Assembly: GCF_000948975.2 (NCBI RefSeq)
Contig: NZ_CP059735.1
Span: 4,586,603 to 4,650,602, forward strand
Source: Thalassomonas actiniarum
GTDB lineage: Bacteria; Pseudomonadota; Gammaproteobacteria; Enterobacterales; Alteromonadaceae
DNA: 64,000 nt
Reading direction: 5' to 3'
The first letter of the stretch is position 1. Each line of letters begins with the position of its first letter. A program made the translations under genes and the position numbers. This document shows positions 58,661 to 64,000 of the stretch, one piece after another. The notes under the pieces were generated by a model. It had not been told where the DNA came from. It saw only the letters and a list, made by a program, of their open reading frames with translations, and ran no database searches.

Positions 58661-61600
58661 TTATCGGCAGGCAAGCTGCTGACCGTCGACACAGCTTTGC
58701 TGGTACTGCACCGGAGTCTGGCCATACTGCGCTTTAAAACAGGAGCCGAAATAAGCAGGAGATGAAAAGCCAACCCGGTGGGCAACACTTGCCGCCTGCA
58801 TGTTTTGCTGCAAATACACTTTCGCTTGCTGCAGGCGAAACTGTTTTAAATACTCAGAAGGAGAGATTTGTAAAATGGCCTTGGTTTTACGCTGTAACTG
58901 GCGGCTACTCATATAAAGCCCCCCGGCCATGTCGTTAATGGAAAACTCGGCCTGTGTATATCCCTGCTCAACCACGGCTTTGATGTCTTCGATAAAGCGC
59001 TCCGGCAACGGCAAGTTTGCATCAGAGCCTGAAAGTAACGGCGCCTCCCCCCCGGCATGCCCCTGCGGTGTTTGCCCGGACAAAAACCTTAATTTGTGCA
59101 CTTGCGCCAGCTTTTTCCTGCTGTTGATAAGATTATCGATACGACAGTTAAGCTCCCGGATATCAAAGGGCTTTCCGATATAATCATCAGCTTCACATTG
59201 CCAGCCTGTCATTTTACTGGCTTTATCCCCTTTGGCGGTCAATAAAATAACCGGGATATGGCAGGTCAGCGGGGACTGCTTCACCGACTGGCACAGCTCA
59301 AAGCCGTTTTTATTGGGCATCATCACATCACTGATGATCAAATCAGGCAATTCCCGCTCCGCCAGCGCAATGCCTTCGGCACCGTCTTTGGCGCTTAAAC
59401 AGTGAAAAGCACTGCCCAGTTCCTGGCTCAGCAGTCGTCTCAGATCCGGATTATCCTCAACAATAAGCAGTTTTTCCTTCTCCTTGTCCTGTGCCCGGGC
59501 AACGTCAGCCGCTATGTCTCCTGCTGCCGCCACGCCCTCGGCCGCCAAAGCAGAGTCCAATCTCCCCGTGCTCCGGGAAGAAAGCTCCCCTCCCCCTTCA
59601 TTGCCGGCAATCACAGGTAAAGTCACGGTAAAACAGCTGCCTTTGCCCGGTTCACTGCTCAGGGTAATGCTGCCTTGGTTGAGTTCTACCTGCTCCTTAA
59701 CTATGGCAAGACCTATCCCTATCCCCTCGGCCTGCCCATGCTCGGGGTTGTCGATGCGGCTAAAGCGTTCAAATACCTGCTGCTGATATTGCGGCGCTAT
59801 CCCGTAGCCGGTATCGGCCACGGCCAGTTTCAGAATTGCATCTTCCTCGGTTACCGTCACCCTTACCTTGCCTTTAGCCGGGGTATATTTTATGGCATTG
59901 GTGATTAAATTACCCAAAACCTGCTCCAGGCAATCCCGTGTCAGCAATATCTGCGGGGTGATGACCTGAATATCCAGATGAAATGCTATGGCTTTGTCAT
60001 CCGCCATACCAGCATAAGCCTCACACAACTGGCGGATGGCACTATCAAGCGGGTACTGTGTATTGACAGCCGCCGCCTTTTTATCCTGATTGGCAAACTC
60101 AATAAGATGCTCCACCATTTTCACCAGCCGCTGCCCCTGGTGATAGGCAGCCTGCCACTGTCCCTTGTTCGCCGGATTACTTGCCAGTATTTTTTCTATC
60201 GGGATCAACATCACCATCAGCGGGGTACGAAACTCATGGGAGATATTGCTGTAAAAACGGTTTTTACTGGCCAGCAGTGCGGTGATCTCCTTATTCTTTT
60301 CGGTGATTTGCCCGGTTCGCAAGGCAATTTTTTGCTCCAGGGCCCGATTGCGCTTTTTCAGCACCCGGGTTTGCACCCTGCCCCCTAAGTAGACAAAAAC
60401 TCCCAGAGCAACTAAATAGCCTGAATAAGCCCACCAGCTGCGCCAAACCGGATATTCAATGAAAAAATCAAAGCGGGTTTCACTCCAGCGCCCCATAGGA
60501 AGGCGGGCCCTGGCGATAAAACTATAGTGCCCGGGCGATAAATTGGTATAAGTCGCCAGGCGGCTGATGACCGGGGCCTCGCGCCACTGTTCATCGAAGC
60601 CCTCGAGCTTATATTGATACTCGACCGAACGTCCCCTGGCATACTCAAAATTGGAAAATTGAAATGCCAGGTTTTTGCTGTTATGGGCAAATGCCTGGGC
60701 AGACATCTGCTCCTGCCGGTTATCACCGGCACTATCCCCTTTAACATAAAACCTGCCGCCCGGTGCCGGTAGTATCTCATTGTCGTCGAGGCGAATTCGA
60801 GTCAGTTGGATCTGTTGCGCTTCCCGGCTTGCTCTGGGATAAAAACTCACCAAGCCCTGATTTAAGGTCCCCAGATAAATACGCCCGTCGGGGGCCAGGG
60901 CATGCAAAGTCACGGCAAAGGTAAAACCTTCACTGCGGGTATAATGTGCGAGTACCTGCTCCTTGTCGGTATCCATCACAATCAAGCCGCGGCTGCTGGT
61001 CACCAGCCATAACAGGCCGTTGGCATCTTCCAACAGGTTTTGTACCCCGGCCAGGGTTCCCCGACCGAAAAGCGGGATAAATTCAAAGGTATCCTGCTGC
61101 GGTAAATATTTATTCAAACCGTTTTCGGTACCGACCCAGATAGTGCCTTTTTTGTCCTGGTATACCTGATTCACCATATTACCCGAAAGGTTACCCGCAA
61201 CCTTAGCCTCACCTTGGTAATGCTTGATGACTTGCCCTTGGTTATTTAACCGGTAAAGGCCGGATTGCGTCCCGGCCCAGATTTCTTGCTCCGAAGACAT
61301 CCAGATATGATAAACAACCTCCCCGGGCAAAAAGACCTGGTGTGTTGCCATCTCGGGCAAAGCATGATCATCCGCAGTAAACTCCGTCCGCACCACGCCG
61401 CCCTGAGTCGCCAGCCAGAGAATATTCTCTTCCTGCTCAAGCAGAGAAAAAATTTTATTGACCGGAGCATCACTGTTTTCAGGAGCAAAATAAAAATGTT
61501 TAAAGTCATCGCTTTGTTCCCGGTAAAGGTTTAAGCCCCTGCGGGTGCCAAGCCAGATATTTTGCCGGCTGTCTTCTAGCATCCACATCACCGACATATC

Positions 61601-62881
61601 GCTGAGACTGTTGCGGTTACTGCTATTATGGCGGTAGCGCCGATAAGTTTTATCATTCCCCGCCTTAACATTAAGGCCACCGCCATAAGTCCCCAACCAT
61701 AAACGTTGCCGACTGTCGAACAAAATAGACCAGGGGGACGGATGGCTCAGGCTATGGGGATCATCAGGATTGGCCGCTTCAATCACAAAGCGCATTTTCC
61801 CCGGAGCGTAATAATAAAGCCCGGATAATCCCGAGAGCCAGAGGTTACCTGAGCGATCTTGCGCCAGTGTTTGTACAAACTCGCCGACTTTTGTCTCCCG
61901 CGGGTGGCGAATGCGATGAAAAGTACCGCTGTGCGGGTCAAACAAGTTTAAGCCGTCTTTCGTTCCCACCCAGATATTTTGCCGCTTATCCGTTAATATC
62001 CGGGTCACCAGGTTACTGCTGATGGCCTTACCGGGCTGCGTTTTTACAGGCAAAGCCTGGTAGTGCAGCATCTCCCCTGTGCCGATAAGGTAGCGGTACA
62101 GGCCGCGGTTGCTGCCGAGCAGTAAAGCGCCGGAAGTTTCCTCTTCAAGCACAGTTATCGATACGCCCGCCTGATCTAAGGTCAATAGCAGGTTAAAGGT
62201 ATCGCTCACAGCATCATAGGTAAACAGTTCAGGACCGATAGCCAGCAATAGCCGCCCCTTGCGGGTTATCAGAGGCACCGACGGCAAAGTTTCCCTGCCG
62301 GAATTTTGGGGAAACAAGGCATACCTGCGCCAGCGGTCATCGGTTTTTTGGTATTGCAGCACCTGCCCGCCACCGGCAAAAAACCATAAGCTGGCATCTG
62401 CGGTTTGCACCATAGCCTGGGGATGAGGAAAGCCGCTCAGCAACTTGTGCTCATCACCCGGCAGAGAAAAAACCTCAAAACTGTCGGTTTCAGGGCGGTA
62501 TTTCTTCATTGACCTGCTCCCCAACGCCCATAAGGTGCCGTCAGGATCTTGATGCAGGCTCCGATAAGAGTCATCCCCTAAATATCGTTTAAATTCATAA
62601 CCGTCGTACTTAAACAGCCCTTCGGACGATCCCAGCCACAAATAGCCCGGTTTGTCCTCAATAATACTGAAGACACTGCCAACATTGGCAGAGGTCACCA
62701 TATTAGCCTGCTCAAACAAGATATTTTCAGCAGCAAATACAGGCATTTTTTCTTCCCCCCCAGATGGGGACGGGACAAGGGCAAGCGCTGCTGTACAATA
62801 CAGGGCTAAAAATAATACCGGTGAAAGTATCAGGCATTGCCAGACGGGCAGACGATAAATAAATCCTTTGTTCAACGGCAA
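58661..62881 (-). CDS. Hybrid two-component regulator: propeller, kinase, receiver, AraC
   Basis: 1406 residues in one protein. A membrane anchor (about 12-36) leads into a large periplasmic sensor of repeated Reg_prop units (about 60-760; GYLWLGSSEGLFKYDGY, NIWVGTKDGLNLFDP, NIWLGTRRGLNLY), followed by a Y_Y_Y domain (about 770-840) and a transmembrane helix (about 845). Cytoplasmic parts are HisKA with ISHEFRTPL near 882, HATPase (NAIKYTPAKG, GIGIGLAIV), a receiver with the Asp in IISDVMMPNK near 1185, and an AraC helix-turn-helix (about 1297-1400). Such one-protein systems control polysaccharide use in Bacteroidetes and occur in Alteromonadales. The start must be TTG (62881 or 62875). Confidence 0.93.
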   Translation of the reverse strand: MPLNKGFIYRLPVWQCLILSPVLFLALYCTAALALVPSPSGGEEKMPVFAAENILFEQANMVTSANVGSVFSIIEDKPGYLWLGSSEGLFKYDGYEFKRYLGDDSYRSLHQDPDGTLWALGSRSMKKYRPETDSFEVFSLPGDEHKLLSGFPHPQAMVQTADASLWFFAGGGQVLQYQKTDDRWRRYALFPQNSGRETLPSVPLITRKGRLLLAIGPELFTYDAVSDTFNLLLTLDQAGVSITVLEEETSGALLLGSNRGLYRYLIGTGEMLHYQALPVKTQPGKAISSNLVTRILTDKRQNIWVGTKDGLNLFDPHSGTFHRIRHPRETKVGEFVQTLAQDRSGNLWLSGLSGLYYYAPGKMRFVIEAANPDDPHSLSHPSPWSILFDSRQRLWLGTYGGGLNVKAGNDKTYRRYRHNSSNRNSLSDMSVMWMLEDSRQNIWLGTRRGLNLYREQSDDFKHFYFAPENSDAPVNKIFSLLEQEENILWLATQGGVVRTEFTADDHALPEMATHQVFLPGEVVYHIWMSSEQEIWAGTQSGLYRLNNQGQVIKHYQGEAKVAGNLSGNMVNQVYQDKKGTIWVGTENGLNKYLPQQDTFEFIPLFGRGTLAGVQNLLEDANGLLWLVTSSRGLIVMDTDKEQVLAHYTRSEGFTFAVTLHALAPDGRIYLGTLNQGLVSFYPRASREAQQIQLTRIRLDDNEILPAPGGRFYVKGDSAGDNRQEQMSAQAFAHNSKNLAFQFSNFEYARGRSVEYQYKLEGFDEQWREAPVISRLATYTNLSPGHYSFIARARLPMGRWSETRFDFFIEYPVWRSWWAYSGYLVALGVFVYLGGRVQTRVLKKRNRALEQKIALRTGQITEKNKEITALLASKNRFYSNISHEFRTPLMVMLIPIEKILASNPANKGQWQAAYHQGQRLVKMVEHLIEFANQDKKAAAVNTQYPLDSAIRQLCEAYAGMADDKAIAFHLDIQVITPQILLTRDCLEQVLGNLITNAIKYTPAKGKVRVTVTEEDAILKLAVADTGYGIAPQYQQQVFERFSRIDNPEHGQAEGIGIGLAIVKEQVELNQGSITLSSEPGKGSCFTVTLPVIAGNEGGGELSSRSTGRLDSALAAEGVAAAGDIAADVARAQDKEKEKLLIVEDNPDLRRLLSQELGSAFHCLSAKDGAEGIALAERELPDLIISDVMMPNKNGFELCQSVKQSPLTCHIPVILLTAKGDKASKMTGWQCEADDYIGKPFDIRELNCRIDNLINSRKKLAQVHKLRFLSGQTPQGHAGGEAPLLSGSDANLPLPERFIEDIKAVVEQGYTQAEFSINDMAGGLYMSSRQLQRKTKAILQISPSEYLKQFRLQQAKVYLQQNMQAASVAHRVGFSSPAYFGSCFKAQYGQTPVQYQQSCVDGQQLACR

Positions 62882-63003
62882 TTTTCCCTGGTCATTTTTT
62901 CGAAAATATTACTGATAGCCGATGTAAACTCCGGCAGATGATGCCAGACGAAGATAATGGTAAATAACAAAGTCGTTGATAATAAAACAAACAGCAAGAG
63001 CAA
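62872..63003 (-). CDS. Possible 43-residue membrane peptide overlapping the hybrid regulator start
   Basis: From a TTG at 63003, preceded by GGAG at nine bases, the minus strand encodes one strong hydrophobic helix (FVLLSTTLLFTIIFVW) and a short polar tail, ending with a TGA at 62874-62872 that overlaps the TTG start codon of the hybrid regulator (TTGA). This would couple the two. A competing ATG frame of about 54 residues exists in the same place, so the call is weak. Confidence 0.3.
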   Translation of the reverse strand: MLLLFVLLSTTLLFTIIFVWHHLPEFTSAISNIFEKMTRENCR

Positions 63004-63214
63004 ATCAAGCAGCTCCGCCGCAGAAGAAAATTCAGCTTGTTTATTTCGGTCATCATGGCGCGATTATGGACTTGATGGCGCGATAATGGGCTTGTCCGCC
63101 GTTAAAAAGCGAGTAAAATAGGGTAAAAATAAAGTAAAAGCACTTTCACCCTTCCATTAAGTCATTGTTAAACAATGCATTTACCATTTTATCGTCAACG
63201 AAAGGAATCAGCAT
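62882..63214. other. Divergent gap between the two regulators
   Basis: 333 bases with the possible small membrane peptide on the minus strand. No clear palindrome was found. Confidence 0.4.
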
Positions 63215-64000
63215 ATGTCAGAACACGCAGTTTGTGCTCATGACAACACCTCCCCTGCAAATCATCAAGGCGCCTGGCTCGGGGAGCTGTATATTTGCCT
63301 GAAAACAGAGAAAGTGTTTCATAACCAGCAAGATCTGATGCTTTCAGCGCTTTCCTTTACCTTATTAAAAACCTTGCTCTTACATGCCCCTGCCCCCTTA
63401 TCCTCTCGTGAACTTTTAGCCCTGGTATGGCAGGACGTCGTCACCACAGAAGAAAATGTCAAACAAAGGATCAGTTTGTTACGCAAGGCCTTAGGACAAG
63501 ATAAAACCCGTCCTTATATCCAGAATATGCGCGGCCGGGGTTACTTTATTGCCCCCCCGATCACTTGGGTTGAAAGCGAGACCCAGGACGATAACCGCCA
63601 TAAGGGCGAAAAAACCCGCCTGGTAAAGCTTCCACTGCAGCTCAGTACCATTGGCGCCGCCTTTTTACTGCTGACAACTCTTATCCTGATAGCCTTCTTC
63701 AATAAGCCCGATACCGATGTCTTGCTGGATGTGCGCATAGACAACACAGTGCGCCTGGCGCCAAAACAAGACGACCTGGCCTTTTGCCTCGATGGTCTGG
63801 ACGACTATATAGAGTTTGCCGACCAGGACAGTCTGGATGTACACGAGGAAGACTTTGCCATCAGCACCTGGATACGCACCAGCGCACTTGAGCAGCGGGT
63901 GATCGTCGATAAAAGATTTGAGGATAAAAAACAGGACGTCAAAGGCTATGTTTTTTATGTCGACGAGGGAGAGCTTGGCTTTCAACTGGCAACCGGCCAG
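63215..64000 (+). CDS. Membrane winged-helix regulator with LamG-like periplasmic domain, 5' part
   Basis: The window ends inside this gene; 262 residues are visible. The N-terminal 20-115 is an OmpR/CadC-type winged helix (LTLLKTLLLHAP-like core, ENVKQRISLLRKALGQD, YIQNMRGRGYFI). A single membrane helix (about 144-163, STIGAAFLLLTTLILIAFF) follows, then a domain that begins FCLDGLDDYIEFADQDSLDV and has AISTWIR and VIVDKRF, the pattern of a LamG/concanavalin-like jelly roll. So it is a ToxR/CadC-type regulator whose outside part probably binds carbohydrate. AAAGGAA lies upstream of the ATG. It is divergent from the hybrid regulator. Confidence 0.85.
   Translation, partial: MSEHAVCAHDNTSPANHQGAWLGELYICLKTEKVFHNQQDLMLSALSFTLLKTLLLHAPAPLSSRELLALVWQDVVTTEENVKQRISLLRKALGQDKTRPYIQNMRGRGYFIAPPITWVESETQDDNRHKGEKTRLVKLPLQLSTIGAAFLLLTTLILIAFFNKPDTDVLLDVRIDNTVRLAPKQDDLAFCLDGLDDYIEFADQDSLDVHEEDFAISTWIRTSALEQRVIVDKRFEDKKQDVKGYVFYVDEGELGFQLATGQ

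Noticed and set aside
1-64000. tRNA, rRNA, CRISPR array, replication origin or prophage
   Set aside because: I looked on both strands and found no cloverleaf-like sequence, no repeat-spacer array, no cluster of DnaA boxes and no phage genes.

Overview
The window looks like chromosome of a marine gammaproteobacterium of the Alteromonadales, probably Colwelliaceae (Thalassomonas/Colwellia-like). This is inferred from the style of the proteins: GlnRS, an sdhCDAB-sucABCD supercluster with divergent gltA, NlpI next to PNPase, PriC, a large TonB-dependent receptor, a PEP-CTERM protein, and many GC-moderate, c-di-GMP and two-component genes. No rRNA, tRNA, CRISPR array or intact mobile element was seen.

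Layout. 1-0.6 kb: 5' part of a TPR-like gene behind a perfect Fur-type palindrome. 0.6-2.3 kb: glnS. 2.5-10.3 kb: envelope and secreted proteins (helical-repeat protein, DUF885 lipoprotein, PEP-CTERM protein, Cys-rich lipoprotein, a 63-aa protein, an orphan solute-binding protein, a DsbB-like membrane protein). 10.5-12.2 kb: a small accessory patch with a SymE-type toxin and a very AT-rich unknown gene. 12.3-23.9 kb: the TCA-cycle block, sdhCDAB then sucABCD on the minus strand, with gltA divergent from sdhC. 24-28 kb: a GlxA-type regulator, tcdA, and a fused cysteine desulfurase-sulfur acceptor (CsdA-CsdE). 28.5-33.3 kb: a HExxH repeat protein, nlpI and pnp. 33.6-38.7 kb: TonB-dependent receptor, TSUP permease, priC.

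38.8-49.5 kb is signalling plus glycan degradation. It holds a ComFB-family protein, a PilZ protein, the remnant of an EAL phosphodiesterase, a MASE1-CHASE histidine kinase, an orphan solute-binding protein, a broken GH5 endoglucanase with carbohydrate-binding modules, and an intact GH30 glycosidase with an inserted module. Two perfect TTGAACGTTCAA-cored palindromes, one shortened copy and one TGTAAGCGCTTACA palindrome sit between these genes and look like LacI-family operators of a beta-glucan regulon. The repressor is not in the window.

49.6-56 kb: an MHYT histidine kinase with a REC-HDOD partner, a secreted Cys-rich miniprotein, and the ybhP-clsB pair. 56-58 kb is decaying sequence: a DM9-like secreted protein with a nonsense codon, an IS1595-type transposase remnant, then a LuxR-type regulator without a luxI. 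58.6-64 kb: a 1.4-kaa hybrid one-protein two-component regulator (propeller, kinase, receiver, AraC) divergent from a ToxR/CadC-type membrane transcription factor whose periplasmic part is LamG-like and which runs off the window.

The least explained items are the AT-rich 358-aa gene beside the SymE toxin, the membrane winged-helix/LamG regulator, the GH30 with a domain inserted in its barrel, the operator set in the glucan region, and the Cys-rich miniprotein.
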